DNA of 64,000 nt from Niabella ginsenosidivorans. Lineage in GTDB: Bacteria; Bacteroidota; Bacteroidia; Chitinophagales; Chitinophagaceae. Of this stretch, positions 42,003 through 51,644 are shown one piece after another. The notes beneath the pieces are model-generated. The model was not told where the DNA came from. It made no database searches and was given only the letters and a program-made list of their open reading frames with translations. Position numbers and translations under genes: made by a program. How positions within the stretch are numbered: position 1 is the first letter of the stretch; each line of letters opens with the position of its first letter. The stretch covers positions 5,146,001 through 5,210,000 of the forward strand of contig NZ_CP015772.1 in the NCBI RefSeq assembly GCF_001654455.1, written 5' to 3'.

Positions 42003-43286
42003 TCAGATCAACCCTTTCTTTTTCATACCCAGCCAGGCAGCTAATTGCAAAAGGATGATAATGATAAGAATGGGCACCAGGCTTTGAAAAATGTCTCTTA
42101 GCCCGCCGCCTTCAAGAAACAGTCCATAGAAGGCTTCCAGGCACCAGTAAAGTGGTGAAATACGCATTATCCCCTGGAAAGAGGCCGGCATGGCAAATGC
42201 CGGAACCAGCAGTCCGCCAATGGCGGCAAACAAAACAATGCTGATGGCGCCAATGCCGTTACTTTGTTCCTGTGTATTGGCAAAGGTGCCGATGCAAATG
42301 GCAAAACTGGTGGCGCACCAGCCACAAAGGAATGTTACCAGCAGTAGCCCCAACTTGTCTGAAGGAATATTTAATGCCGGTAACCCGATGACGGGAAACA
42401 GCCACCGGCCCAGGTTAAAGATAACTGCCGCCTGTAGCATGGTAATAAGCACATAGGTAACCTGTTTAGAGAGGATGGAGATGGACAGGGAGGTGGGCAT
42501 TGTTTTTAAGCGCAGGAAGCTGCCGCTGGTTTTTTCACGCACCAGGCTGCTTCCAAGCGAAATAACAATAAAGAACATGGCAAAAAGGGTCCATGCAGGA
42601 ATATTGTGCTGCGTGGCATTGGGAACCGGGAGGGTATGATCTTTTGAAACAGGGATCTGGTTTACCGGGGTTTCATTGGTAAGGATCTGCTGTTCCAGCG
42701 ATTGCGGTATCTCCGGTTCATTATTAATACTGCTGTACAGGGCCCTGACAATATATTTGCTTTGCACCACCTGTAATACGCTGTTGAGGGCACCATCAAT
42801 CCCCTGCCGGAAAGACTTTTGCAGCACCGGATGGTAGTATAAGGTAATAGCGCTGGCTTTAATTTTTGCAGCATCGCTACTGCTATCCGCAATGGCGATG
42901 GTTTTCAGTGCTTCGCCCGAAACGTGTTCCGCCTTTGCCAGTACATCCTGTGTATAGTTGGAAGGAATGACCATTCCCAGCAGGGCTTCTTTATCTTCCA
43001 TCCGCTTTTTTATAATATCCACTGAGGCATTGGCAGGCACTTTTTTCAATGCAAATACTCCTCCTTTTTCCATGGATGTAATCAACTCCCTGGAAGCTTC
43101 GCCGGTGTCCCGGTTTAAAAGCAGTAAAGGTACTTTTTTGTCATTGACCAGCTCATAAGTGCTGTTTTGCACGGAGGCGATGATGATAGCAAGGACAATG
43201 GGCATCAGGAACATAAGGGCCAGTCCCACTTTATCCCTTATCAGAATAAGGCCATCCTTTTTTATGCTTGCCCAAAGTTTGTACAT
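42003..43286 (-). CDS. ABC-2 type transporter permease
   Basis: 427 residues. One N-terminal membrane segment (GLALMFLMPIVLAIIIA), a large extracytoplasmic domain (about 45-225), then five membrane segments (about 233-250, 280-300, 315-340, 350-375 and 400-418). This is the YhhJ/YbhR or NatB-like layout of ABC-2 permeases for drugs or small molecules. No ATP-binding protein or membrane-fusion protein lies on either side within the window, so it either works with a distant ATPase or is an orphan. Its start is 19 bp behind the truncated S41 gene. Confidence 0.9.
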   Translation of the reverse strand: MYKLWASIKKDGLILIRDKVGLALMFLMPIVLAIIIASVQNSTYELVNDKKVPLLLLNRDTGEASRELITSMEKGGVFALKKVPANASVDIIKKRMEDKEALLGMVIPSNYTQDVLAKAEHVSGEALKTIAIADSSSDAAKIKASAITLYYHPVLQKSFRQGIDGALNSVLQVVQSKYIVRALYSSINNEPEIPQSLEQQILTNETPVNQIPVSKDHTLPVPNATQHNIPAWTLFAMFFIVISLGSSLVREKTSGSFLRLKTMPTSLSISILSKQVTYVLITMLQAAVIFNLGRWLFPVIGLPALNIPSDKLGLLLVTFLCGWCATSFAICIGTFANTQEQSNGIGAISIVLFAAIGGLLVPAFAMPASFQGIMRISPLYWCLEAFYGLFLEGGGLRDIFQSLVPILIIIILLQLAAWLGMKKKGLI

Positions 43287-43305
43287 GATTTTTGCCAGGT
43301 ATACC

Positions 43306-43560
43306 TTATTGGTTTTGCTTTTTTATTGCCTCTATATAATCAGAAAGATCCCCGCTTTCCACTCTTACATCATATTTAAATCCTTTGGCGTTATCTGTAA
43401 GACTATCAAAAGCGGATTTATATATGGGTGTCCAGTCTATTTTATCGCGATTAACAGAATGTATTTTCATGGTATCCAACGCAGCCTTCAAATATTGCTT
43501 TGAACGAACCTGAGCATTTGCAGCGTAACTGCTCAACAAAAAAAGAAAAAATATAAACAC
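43306..43560 (-). pseudogene. Truncated S41-peptidase-like gene (N-terminal piece)
   Basis: 84 residues from a GTG start: signal peptide (FFLFLLSSYAANAQ), then YLKAALDTMKIHSVNRDKID and WTPIYKSAFD, which matches the helical lead-in of S41 peptidases (compare YSKKFTEIVEQNSLF and LNWSGIKPS in the intact S41 at 39.1-40.5 kb). It ends AIKKQNQ before any catalytic block. An ATG in another frame just upstream (MKCLYF) would need one base change in a T-run to join. Probably a remnant; a small secreted protein cannot be excluded. Confidence 0.55.
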
Positions 43561-43700
43561 TTCATATAATATTTTAGAACCTCAGAATCAATCTAAATTT
43601 TATTCCTGCTCAATACTTCAGTTCGTATTCCCCTTTTTACTGATAACGACTAATTGGCGGCAAAACTAACCCTTTTTTTTGCGCTGATCATGTATAAAAA

Positions 43701-44147
43701 ATGGGTAAATTTAAAAATAAAAGAAGGATGGGCGTAATCTATGCAGAAATAGAGCTGATTAATGGAGATGACCTGGCATTAGCACGGCGGCATATTATTG
43801 GTGAAGAAGAAATCAAACGCATTACGGTAAATATGTTGGTAGATACCGGAAGTGTGTATATGTGCATCAATGAAAATATACAGGAACAACTGAAATTAAA
43901 CATTGTTGAAAAAAGAAAAAGGCAATTAGCCGATGGTAGTATTGTAGAATACGATATAGCCGGACCTATTGAAGTCCGGTTTAAAAACAGGCGTTGCGTG
44001 GTGGATGCTATGGTTCTGCCTGGCGATAGCGAATTATTGCTTGGCGCTATTCCTTTAGAAGATATGGATGTATTGATACATCCTTACCGGAGGGAATTGA
44101 TCGTAAACCCCGAGCATCCTTATTTTGCTCAAATGAAGCTAAAGTAA
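43701..44147 (+). CDS. Retropepsin-like (clan AA) aspartic protease, intact copy
   Basis: 148 residues, no signal peptide, so cytosolic. The single catalytic motif is MLVDTGSVYMC (Asp 48, Thr 49, Gly 50), so an active enzyme would be a homodimer as in retroviral proteases. The C-terminal half has the expected strands and second hydrophobic-Gly motif (ELLLGAIPLEDMDVLIHPY). A basic N terminus (GKFKNKRRMG) precedes it. A broken paralogue lies at 31322-31746. Substrates are unknown. Confidence 0.85.
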   Translation: MGKFKNKRRMGVIYAEIELINGDDLALARRHIIGEEEIKRITVNMLVDTGSVYMCINENIQEQLKLNIVEKRKRQLADGSIVEYDIAGPIEVRFKNRRCVVDAMVLPGDSELLLGAIPLEDMDVLIHPYRRELIVNPEHPYFAQMKLK

Positions 44148-44154
44148 TTGTGTA

Positions 44155-44185
44155 GGCCTATAAGTTTTTCAAAACCTTATAGGTC
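44155..44185 (+). terminator. Bidirectional terminator between protease gene and cysS
   Basis: GGCCTATAAG and CTTATAGGTC form a 10-bp stem (one G-T pair) followed by TTT on the plus strand. It sits in the short gap between the two convergent stops. Confidence 0.7.
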
Positions 44186-44186
44186 T

Positions 44187-45689
44187 TTACTCAACGCTCC
44201 AGCTTGCGGCTCCGTCCTTTTCATCTTTTAAAAGGATACCGATATTTGCCAGCTGGTTGCGGATTTTATCAGAAGTAACAAAATCTTTCCGGCTGCGCGC
44301 TTCTTTCCGTATTTCAATCAGCAACTGCATTACATCGTTCAGCTTTTTATTATCGGCTTCAGATACGGACGTGAGGCCCATAATGGTTTCCAGATAGGTA
44401 TGAAATTGTTTTTGCAGGAGATCGAATGTTGCTTTTGAAAGATGATTCAACGGAATGGTCTTATCTTTTATGCTGTTGATAACGGGTACCAGTTCAAACA
44501 TATTGGCCAGTACCTTGGCGGTGTTAAAATCATCATTCATAAACTCGTCAAATGCCTCTACTCCTTTTTTTACACGCGCATCCAGTTCTGCATCTGCGGC
44601 TGTTGCAGAAAGCTCGCTGTCTCTTTCCTTTAACCGGATCAGGTTTTCATAAGCTTCCCAAAGACGTTTTAGCCCTTTTTCCGATGCCTGCAGCGCTTCA
44701 TTGCTAAAATCAAGGGTACTGCGGTAATGGCTTTGTAAAATAAAGAAGCGTACCACCATGGGGTGATAGGCCTGGCTCAGCAAGGGATGATCACCGCTGA
44801 ACAACTCCGTTAATTTAATAACGTTGTTGTAGCTTTTGCCCATTTTACGGCCGTTGATGGTGATCATGTTGTTGTGCATCCAGTATTTTACCGGGGCCGT
44901 ATGATTGCAGATCGTACTTTGGGCTATTTCACTTTCATGGTGCGGGAACTGCAGATCCATCCCGCCCCCGTGGATATCAAAACGAGCGCCTAAATATTTT
45001 GTAGCCATGGCAGAGCACTCAATATGCCAGCCCGGAAAGCCCTCGCCCCAGGGGCTTTGCCAGCGCATAATGTGCTTGGGCGGCGCTGCTTTCCACAACG
45101 CAAAATCCGCTGCATCCTTTTTTTCTTCCTGTCCTTCCAGCTCTCTTGTTGTTTCTAAAAGGTCTTCTATTTTCCTGCCGCTCAGCTTACCATAATCGTG
45201 CCCTGCTGCATATTTTTTTACGTCAAAATAAACGGAACCATTGGTTTCATAAGCATACCCGTCTGCAATGATCTTTTTGATCATCTCAATCTGTTCTACA
45301 ATATGCCCCGTGGCCGTTGGTTCAATAGAAGGCGAAAGTGTGTTGAACTGGTTCATGGCCCAGTGAAACAGGTTGGTGTATTTCTGCACCAGTTCCATCG
45401 GTTCCAGCTTTTCCAGGACCGCTTTGTTTGAGATCTTGTCCTCCGCTTCGCGGCCCTCTTCTTCAAAATGCCCTGCATCCGTAATATTCCTTACATAGCG
45501 CACCTTATATCCCAGGTATTGCAGGTAGCGGTACACCACGTCAAAGGTAATATAGGGGCGGGCATGCCCCAGGTGACTTTCTCCGCTTACTGTAGGGCCG
45601 CATACATACATTCCTACATAGCCAGGCGTTATGGGTTCAAATACTTCTTTCTGTCGGGAATAAGAATTATAAAGCTTTAGCTCACTCAT
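44187..45689 (-). CDS. cysS: Cysteinyl-tRNA synthetase
   Basis: About 500 residues, class I. The start is the ATG of MSELKLYNS; the frame extends seven codons further without family support. Blocks: [17 protein letters not shown] (HLGH in place of HIGH, with the zinc Cys of MYVCGPTV), the zinc ligands C and H further on ([20 protein letters not shown]), and KMGKS for KMSKS ([12 protein letters not shown]). The C-terminal DALR helical domain follows. An essential enzyme, single gene with its own promoter. Confidence 0.97.
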   Translation of the reverse strand: MSELKLYNSYSRQKEVFEPITPGYVGMYVCGPTVSGESHLGHARPYITFDVVYRYLQYLGYKVRYVRNITDAGHFEEEGREAEDKISNKAVLEKLEPMELVQKYTNLFHWAMNQFNTLSPSIEPTATGHIVEQIEMIKKIIADGYAYETNGSVYFDVKKYAAGHDYGKLSGRKIEDLLETTRELEGQEEKKDAADFALWKAAPPKHIMRWQSPWGEGFPGWHIECSAMATKYLGARFDIHGGGMDLQFPHHESEIAQSTICNHTAPVKYWMHNNMITINGRKMGKSYNNVIKLTELFSGDHPLLSQAYHPMVVRFFILQSHYRSTLDFSNEALQASEKGLKRLWEAYENLIRLKERDSELSATAADAELDARVKKGVEAFDEFMNDDFNTAKVLANMFELVPVINSIKDKTIPLNHLSKATFDLLQKQFHTYLETIMGLTSVSEADNKKLNDVMQLLIEIRKEARSRKDFVTSDKIRNQLANIGILLKDEKDGAASWSVE

Positions 45690-45707
45690 ACCATTTTTGT
45701 AAGAATA

Positions 45708-45715
45708 CAAATATA
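45708..45715 (-). promoter_or_regulatory. -7 box (TATATTTG) for cysS
   Basis: It matches TAnnTTTG on the minus strand, 18 bp before the cysS ATG. Confidence 0.5.
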
Positions 45716-45835
45716 ATAGATAAATAAGTGGAGACAGGCATTAAGACGGCCTGAGCAGCAGAAAAAGAAAACGAACACATCCTAATAAAGCCAACTGTTT
45801 ATAAGGGGTATATATTGAAAGCGTGCCGGACACGG

Positions 45836-46957
45836 TTATTGCACCGGTACCAGCTCAAGATCGCAAACCATCATATAATGATCAGAATAATTGGTGGTAA
45901 TTCGTTTGATCTGATCTATTTTAAAATGGTCATCCGTAAAAATATAATCGATGCGTAATGTAGGCGAAAGCGAATTATAGGTCCTTCCGATGCCAAATCC
46001 TTTTTTCAGGTAAGCATCCTGCATGTTGCCCCGGATGGTATGATACGTGTAGGAGTTGGGTACATCATTCAGATCTCCGCAGAACAGGGTCGGGCTGGGG
46101 CTGTTCTTGAGAATATCGCTGATCATATCTGCTTCAATGCTTCTGTGCCGTATGGCAGTACGTAGTTTCGTGAAAATATAAAAAGCATTACTGAATATAT
46201 CCCCCTTGGCTTTTTTCAGTTCTTCGATCTTTGAAATATCCTCTTTGCGGAACTGGTTAGATTGAAGATGCGTGGTATACACCCTGAAAAGCCGGTTATC
46301 TTTTTTTATATCTACAAATAACAGCGCTTCCGGCAATGTAGGCCGCGGGTAGCGGACAATGCCGGTATCTACAATGGGAAAACGGCTGAAGATGATGCTG
46401 CCGTTAAAAAGACGGTCTCCATCCCAGTCGTGTGAATAGTAGAAATAAGGGTATCCCAGCCCTTTGCTGATGGCAACAATATTATTATACCAGTCCGGGT
46501 TAATAGAGGAGCTGAATTCCTGGAAGCACAGCAGGTCTGCATTGGCTGCATTGATCTGCTGCAGCATCTTATACCGTGTTTGGCTGCCTTTATTATTATT
46601 AATAACCATTTCCACAAAGCGCGCCACATTCCAGGTTACCACCCGTATATGCCCCGCTTTTTTTTCCTGCCGGAAGGGTCTTTTGGGGTTGAATGCAAAA
46701 AAATTGGTTATCGCTCCCCCGCCTACTAAAATGGCTATGCCCGATACCAGTGCCCATTTACGATTAACAAACAGCCACCATACCAGGAAAAGCAATACAA
46801 ACAACAGCAAAAACGGGAACATGAGACTAAAAATATAAAGGATGGGCCAGTCAGCGGGGTTTACGTAAGCAGCAATACAGGCCAACAGGAAAAAGAAAAC
46901 CACCAGTATATTGGTGATCAGTAAAACCTTATTGCTGATTTTTGTAAAAACACTCAT
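45836..46957 (-). CDS. Membrane-anchored endonuclease/exonuclease/phosphatase family protein
   Basis: About 373 residues from the ATG of MSVFTKISNK. Three membrane segments (about 10-30, 35-60, 68-85) precede an EEP catalytic domain. Its motifs are in order: VVTWNVARF (Asn), LLCFQEFSSS (Glu, metal), HSWD-like segment, FCGDLNDVPNSYTY (Asp/Asn catalytic) and NYSDHYMMVCDLEL (Asp-His pair). Such proteins in Bacteroidota are anchored with the domain outside. Substrate (nucleic acid, phospholipid or inositol phosphate) is open. Confidence 0.85.
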   Translation of the reverse strand: MSVFTKISNKVLLITNILVVFFFLLACIAAYVNPADWPILYIFSLMFPFLLLFVLLFLVWWLFVNRKWALVSGIAILVGGGAITNFFAFNPKRPFRQEKKAGHIRVVTWNVARFVEMVINNNKGSQTRYKMLQQINAANADLLCFQEFSSSINPDWYNNIVAISKGLGYPYFYYSHDWDGDRLFNGSIIFSRFPIVDTGIVRYPRPTLPEALLFVDIKKDNRLFRVYTTHLQSNQFRKEDISKIEELKKAKGDIFSNAFYIFTKLRTAIRHRSIEADMISDILKNSPSPTLFCGDLNDVPNSYTYHTIRGNMQDAYLKKGFGIGRTYNSLSPTLRIDYIFTDDHFKIDQIKRITTNYSDHYMMVCDLELVPVQ

Positions 46958-47028
46958 GACCAAGATCTTTCAGCATGAAAGATAGCTAAGTATAAATAAA
47001 GTAATGTAAAGACGTGCCGGAAAATGAC

Positions 47029-47967
47029 TTAGTTGCCTTTAAAATCCTCCTGGCTGGCGCGGTTCAGCAGGTCCTTTTCCTCCTGCGTAAGTGTTTCATA
47101 ACCACCACCCTGATTCATTTTGTCCAGGATCGCGTCCAGGCGTTGCTGGGTTAATTTGGCTCTTTTGGCAAAGGGGCTTCCGCTTGCCTTATAGAAATAA
47201 GTGTCTTTTATCCTTTTTCGTGCCAGGTGCTTTTCGGGATTAAACAGGTTGATAAACCAATCATACAGGTTGTTCATCCACTCACTTCCGTCATATCCCT
47301 TTCTCAACAGGAAGATAAAGAGAAACCCTGTGAGCGCTGCCGTGATCTGCGAAAAATAAAGCGCCGGTACCCCGGCAGGGGTAGTTGCAAAATCAATTAC
47401 GGCATAAATAAGGGTGATGATCCAAAGGGACACGCCACCATTTAGGAAGGGAAACAGTTTATAATTGGGCGCTATGGTTGTAGCAGCCACCGCAATGGCC
47501 AATATACAGGCGCCTGAACCGCAGAAATAAGGCAGTGCATGGGTTTCCGGGTGCATTGTTTTGGAAACCAGTACATATACAAGGCCGGAAAGAACGGTTG
47601 CATATAAGAATAACGGAACCAGCTTTCTGTTGCCGGTAATATCAATAAAGATGTACCCAAAGCACCAGAGCCAAAGCATGTTGGCGATCAGTTCCCAAAC
47701 GTTTATCTGTACAAAAGAGTAGGTCAGAAAGGTCCAGATTTTTGAAAGGGCAGTTCCCAGTTTGGGCGATAAGGCTATGGTACTGAGAATATGATCATCA
47801 AAATAGCCCATTACCGCCCCGCCTTCCGGGAACCGCAGGTAGGTGAGTGCCTTAAAAAAAGCAAGCACTACAAAAGTGATCATACTCATTGCTATCAGTA
47901 TCACCAGCGGGTTCACACGGGTTCCAAAAGACAACCTGCTATCATAATTTCTGTCAGAAATACCCAT
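47029..47967 (-). CDS. Rhomboid-like membrane protein lacking the catalytic His
   Basis: 312 residues with six membrane segments and a charged C-terminal tail (about 235-312) that is not part of the rhomboid core. Rhomboid layout is visible: WELIANMLWLWCFG (N96 in the HxxxN position, His replaced by Glu), FCGSGACILA (S151 in the place of the GxSG nucleophile, first Gly replaced) and FSQITAALTG (Q207 where active rhomboids have the His of HxxG). A pseudoprotease is therefore likely. It lies 58 bp after the stop of an intact rhomboid gene on the same strand, so the two probably form an operon. Confidence 0.82.
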   Translation of the reverse strand: MGISDRNYDSRLSFGTRVNPLVILIAMSMITFVVLAFFKALTYLRFPEGGAVMGYFDDHILSTIALSPKLGTALSKIWTFLTYSFVQINVWELIANMLWLWCFGYIFIDITGNRKLVPLFLYATVLSGLVYVLVSKTMHPETHALPYFCGSGACILAIAVAATTIAPNYKLFPFLNGGVSLWIITLIYAVIDFATTPAGVPALYFSQITAALTGFLFIFLLRKGYDGSEWMNNLYDWFINLFNPEKHLARKRIKDTYFYKASGSPFAKRAKLTQQRLDAILDKMNQGGGYETLTQEEKDLLNRASQEDFKGN

Positions 47968-48025
47968 AACTAACTACCAACAAAATTAAAAGGTCAAAAG
48001 TTGAATTGTTTCTGCAATATAAACT

Positions 48026-48694
48026 CTAATATAAAGTTTTCCTGTTTGTTTTATTCCAGATTTTCAGAAGGATAAAACCGGTTATGGCACCGCCCAGATG
48101 CGCATAATGCGCGATACCGTCTCCCGAGGCCTGGTAAAGGCCAAAGAAAAGGTCTAATGCAATCAGCCCGGTAATGGCCCATTTAGCCTTTATAGGAATG
48201 GGAATGAACATAATATAAAGCTCTGTATTGGGAAAGGTCATTGCAAAAGCCACCAAAACACCAAATACGGCCCCGGAAGCACCAAGCGCAATACCGCCAG
48301 GTAAAAAATACTCGGATACCAAGTGCAAAGCCGCTGCCCCGAGCCCGCAGATCATATAAAAAATAAGAAACCGCCTGCTGCCCCAAACATTTTCAAGAAT
48401 ACGGCCAAACATCCACAAAGTAAACATATTAAAGAGAATATGAAAATACATCTGCGGCCCTTCTGCGGCATGCGCAAACATATGCGTAATCAGCTGATAT
48501 GGCTGAAAACCTTCTCCAATGGGGTAAAGGGCCAGCTTTGCGGTAAGAAAACCTGCTGTTTCATCTCCTACAGGAACGCGGGGAAGCCGCCGGTCATAGA
48601 TCAGCTGCGCCAGCCATACCACCACATTGGTTGCAATTAAAGCCCGTATTGCGGGAGGAAACTTTTCAGGGGGTCTTGTATAATATTGATTCAT
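48026..48694 (-). CDS. Rhomboid family intramembrane serine protease
   Basis: 222 residues, six membrane segments, compact bacterial form. All catalytic features are present: HILFNMFTLW (H85, N89), GASGAVFG with the nucleophile S140, and AHYAHLGGAITG with H199. It cleaves transmembrane substrates within the bilayer. Directly upstream of the inactive paralogue. Confidence 0.93.
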   Translation of the reverse strand: MNQYYTRPPEKFPPAIRALIATNVVVWLAQLIYDRRLPRVPVGDETAGFLTAKLALYPIGEGFQPYQLITHMFAHAAEGPQMYFHILFNMFTLWMFGRILENVWGSRRFLIFYMICGLGAAALHLVSEYFLPGGIALGASGAVFGVLVAFAMTFPNTELYIMFIPIPIKAKWAITGLIALDLFFGLYQASGDGIAHYAHLGGAITGFILLKIWNKTNRKTLY

Positions 48695-48735
48695 GAATGT
48701 TTTTAAGTTTATATAATTCTTTACCTGGTATTGGC

Positions 48736-50169
48736 TCAGGTACGGAGTTTTAGTTGCACTACATTTTCGATGTGCAGGGTATGGGGAAACATATCCACCG
48801 GCTGTACTTTTGTTACTTCGTATTTCCCGTTGAGCAGTGCCAGGTCCCGGGCCTGTGTAGCCGGGTTGCAGCTTACATAAACAACAGTAGGTGCAGCCAT
48901 TTCATTAATTTTGTTTACCAGCTTTTCATGCATTCCGGCCCTTGGGGGATCAGTGACTATAACGTCAGGCCGCCCATGTTGTTCAAAAAAACTATCTGTA
49001 CAAATATCAATTACATCGCCTGCATAAAAACGGGTCTTCTCCAATCCGTTCAGTGCCGCATTTTCTTTTGCATCTTCAATTGCTGCGTCAATCAGCTCCA
49101 CTCCAATCACCTTTGCGGCTTTTTTACTGCAAAAAATTCCGATGCTTCCGGTTCCGCAATACAGATCATACAGGGTTTCATTGCCGGTCAGTTCTGCAAA
49201 GTCCCTTGCAATGCGGTATAGCTCCACAGCCTGCAGGGTATTGGTCTGGAAGAACGATTGGGGCCCGATCTTGAACTGGTATTCTTCCAGTTTTTCTATC
49301 ACGTATCCTTTTCCTTTATAGACAACAGGCTCCAGATCATGCAGGCTGTCATTCCTTTTGGTATTAATGGTATATAAGAGGGTGGTGATCTGCGGAAATT
49401 TTTCAGCAAGTTCATTGAGGAGGGGTGTTCTTTTTTCTTCGTCATCCTCCCCCATTACCAGGTTTACCATCAGTTCACCGGTTTCACAAAGGCGGATCTG
49501 CATTGTACGCAAAAAACCACTGTGCCGGCGGAGATCATAGAAGCTGTAATTATGGGCTTTTGCAAAGTCCTTTACGGCCAGGCGAATGGCATTGGTCGGC
49601 GCTGCCTGCAGGTAGCAGGTTTGCAGGTCTACAATCTTATCCCAGAAACCCCTGGCGTGAAAGCCGGCAACGCCCTGCTTTCCGTATTCATGCGGATTGG
49701 TGCCTGCTTCTTTAAGGGCATTGAACTGCTCTTTGGGCAGGAACAGCTCTGTTCCAAAAGTGTACTCGATCTTATTGCGGTACCATTTTGTTTGGGATGC
49801 GCCCAATATGGGCCGGATCTCCGGCAGCGGAATCTTTCCTATCCGCTGCAACTGGTCTTTCACCTGCTGTTGCTTGTAGTGTAATTGCTGTTCATAGGGC
49901 AGCATCTGCCACTGGCAGCCACCGCACACGCCAAAATGTGCGCAAAACGGATCTACCCGTTCTTTGGAATAGGATTTAAAAATAACAGGAGCACCCTCTG
50001 CCCAGTCTTTTTTGTTTTTGCCCAGCCGGATATCAACCACATCTCCGGGCACAGCCTGCTCTACAAAAATCACCTTGCCGTTTGCATGGGCAATGGATCT
50101 CCCTTCAGCGGCATAGTCCTCTATAAGGATGTTTTCAAGAACGATATTTTTTCTCTTTTTACGAGCCAT
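48736..50169 (-). CDS. rlmD: 23S rRNA (uracil-5-)-methyltransferase RlmD (TrmA/RumA family)
   Basis: 477 residues. An N-terminal TRAM domain (about 10-65, IEDYAAEGRSIAHANGKVIF in short), the iron-sulfur cysteines (FCAHFGVCGGCQW, about 76-88), SAM motif DLYCGTGSIGIF (about 345-356), DPPRAG (about 415-420) and the catalytic Cys in VYVSCNPATQARDL. It methylates a uridine of 23S rRNA; exact position (U1939 or U747) is assumed from the family. Its start is 1 bp away from the stop of the small DUF1330-like gene, so the two are coupled. Confidence 0.92.
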   Translation of the reverse strand: MARKKRKNIVLENILIEDYAAEGRSIAHANGKVIFVEQAVPGDVVDIRLGKNKKDWAEGAPVIFKSYSKERVDPFCAHFGVCGGCQWQMLPYEQQLHYKQQQVKDQLQRIGKIPLPEIRPILGASQTKWYRNKIEYTFGTELFLPKEQFNALKEAGTNPHEYGKQGVAGFHARGFWDKIVDLQTCYLQAAPTNAIRLAVKDFAKAHNYSFYDLRRHSGFLRTMQIRLCETGELMVNLVMGEDDEEKRTPLLNELAEKFPQITTLLYTINTKRNDSLHDLEPVVYKGKGYVIEKLEEYQFKIGPQSFFQTNTLQAVELYRIARDFAELTGNETLYDLYCGTGSIGIFCSKKAAKVIGVELIDAAIEDAKENAALNGLEKTRFYAGDVIDICTDSFFEQHGRPDVIVTDPPRAGMHEKLVNKINEMAAPTVVYVSCNPATQARDLALLNGKYEVTKVQPVDMFPHTLHIENVVQLKLRT

Positions 50170-50170
50170 T

Positions 50171-50473
50171 TTATAATTGTTTTCCCTGAAGGAGAACAGA
50201 CGACCGGATAGATTGTTCCTTTAAATATAAAAATTGTTTCCGTTCCTCATCATTCAGGAATTGCCGGAAATCCCCTTCGGTTTCGAAAGAAACCAGGTGG
50301 ATCTCATAAGGCGGTTCCGTATTGATCTCAATATAAGCAGCTCTTTCGGGGCGTAAGCGGAATAAAAGCCGGCCCCGGTATTTTTTTATCAGTGGAAGCG
50401 CCAGTTGTTCAAATGAGTTAAATACGGCTTCGCTTCCTTCTTTGATGTAAATGAGTTGTGTAATGAATATCAT
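50171..50473 (-). CDS. Small dimeric alpha/beta-barrel protein, DUF1330-like
   Basis: 100 residues, ferredoxin-like fold pattern (strand, helix, strand, strand, helix): QLIYIKEGSEAVFNSFEQLA, GGRLLFR-type strand YRGRLLFRLRP, IHLVSFETEGDFRQFLNDEE. It resembles DUF1330 or antibiotic-biosynthesis-monooxygenase-like proteins. Function unknown. It is translationally coupled to rlmD. Confidence 0.7.
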   Translation of the reverse strand: MIFITQLIYIKEGSEAVFNSFEQLALPLIKKYRGRLLFRLRPERAAYIEINTEPPYEIHLVSFETEGDFRQFLNDEERKQFLYLKEQSIRSSVLLQGKQL

Positions 50474-50527
50474 TTGGGCGATTCAATAAATGCGTATTTG
50501 CTGTTTCCTGAAAACCAGGATAGAGCA

Positions 50528-51478
50528 CTACAACTGCTTTACTACGTTGCTTACAATCTGTGGCTTTCCCAGCGTATAATAGTGCAAAACCTGCACGCCG
50601 TTCTTCTTTAAGTCCTTTGATTGCATTAATAACCATTCCTCTCCTACTTTTTCAACGGCTTCGTTGGTTTTGCATTGCATTATTTCTTTTGAAAGCTCTG
50701 TTGGCAGGTCAATATGAAAGGTCTTGGGCAGCACATTCATCTGTTTCAGGGAGTAGATCGGTTTTAATCCGGGTATAATGGGCACATTGATGCCTGCTTT
50801 GCGGCAGGCAGCTACAAATGCATAATATTTGGCATTGTCAAAAAACATCTGTGTTACGATATAATCGGCCCCGCCATCCACTTTTTGTTTCAGATAGGCC
50901 AGGTCGGTATCCATATTAGGCGCTTCAAAATGCTTTTCGGGATAACCCGCAACACCTATGCAGAAATTGGTTTTTTGCGTATTCTTCAGGTCTTCTTCCT
51001 GGTAAATGCCATTATTTAAGTTTACAACCTGCTTTAAAAGTTCGGAAGCATATTTATGCCCGTCCGGCTGGGGAATAAAAGCAGTTTCACTTTTAGCCGC
51101 GTCGCCACGCAGTACCAGCACATTGTCAATGCCCAGGTAGTTCAGGTTAATAAGGGCATCTTCCGTTTCATTAACACTGAAGCCACCGCAGATAAGGTGG
51201 GGCACCGTGTCTACATTATACTTGTTCATAATAGCAGCGCAGATGCTTTCTGTGCCTGGCCTTTTGCGGATTTCTACTTTTTTAAAGCTGCCATCCGGAT
51301 TTTTCTTAAAAATGTGCTCGCTTCTGTGATAAGTAACATTGATAAAAGCAGGCTTGAACTCCATTAAGGGATCCAGATGATCATACAACGCCTGTATGCC
51401 TTTTCCTTTTAATGGCGGAAGAATTTCAAAAGAGATCAGTGTCTCTTTTGCATTATTAATATGGTCGATCACCTTCAT
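50528..51478 (-). CDS. metF: 5,10-methylenetetrahydrofolate reductase
   Basis: About 316 residues, FAD-dependent TIM barrel. The start is the ATG of MKVIDHINNA; an upstream TTG would add three residues. Motifs: SFEILPPLKG (catalytic Glu), FINVTYHR, DTVPHLICGG, NVLVLRGDAAKSE, CIGVAGYPEKH and DYIVTQMFFDNAKYYAFV (in pieces). It makes 5-methyl-THF for methionine synthesis. Together with gcvT at 12 kb it is one of two one-carbon genes in the window. No SAM riboswitch was seen upstream and metH is not adjacent. Confidence 0.95.
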   Translation of the reverse strand: MKVIDHINNAKETLISFEILPPLKGKGIQALYDHLDPLMEFKPAFINVTYHRSEHIFKKNPDGSFKKVEIRKRPGTESICAAIMNKYNVDTVPHLICGGFSVNETEDALINLNYLGIDNVLVLRGDAAKSETAFIPQPDGHKYASELLKQVVNLNNGIYQEEDLKNTQKTNFCIGVAGYPEKHFEAPNMDTDLAYLKQKVDGGADYIVTQMFFDNAKYYAFVAACRKAGINVPIIPGLKPIYSLKQMNVLPKTFHIDLPTELSKEIMQCKTNEAVEKVGEEWLLMQSKDLKKNGVQVLHYYTLGKPQIVSNVVKQL

Positions 51479-51625
51479 AGGCTGCAAAACTAATGGAAAG
51501 AGGGGAGTTTTTGCAGTTGTGGGTTATCAGATACCGGCTATCAGTTTTTGAGTTAAAAAAAGCAAAAATCCTGTGCGTTGAAGACGGAAGACTGAAAACG
51601 GATCCCTAATGTATGGAAGCTTTCT

Positions 51626-51633
51626 TATTTTTG
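51626..51633 (+). promoter_or_regulatory. -7 box (TATTTTTG) just before lptB
   Basis: It matches TAnnTTTG. An ATG at 51639 lies five bases away and the preferred one at 51645 eleven bases away, so the lptB transcript would have almost no leader. Confidence 0.5.
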
Positions 51634-51644
51634 CTGTAATGCTG

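Noticed and set aside
42003-43286. Complete drug-efflux operon
   Set aside because: Only the permease is present; no ATPase, membrane-fusion protein or outer-membrane channel is encoded beside it.
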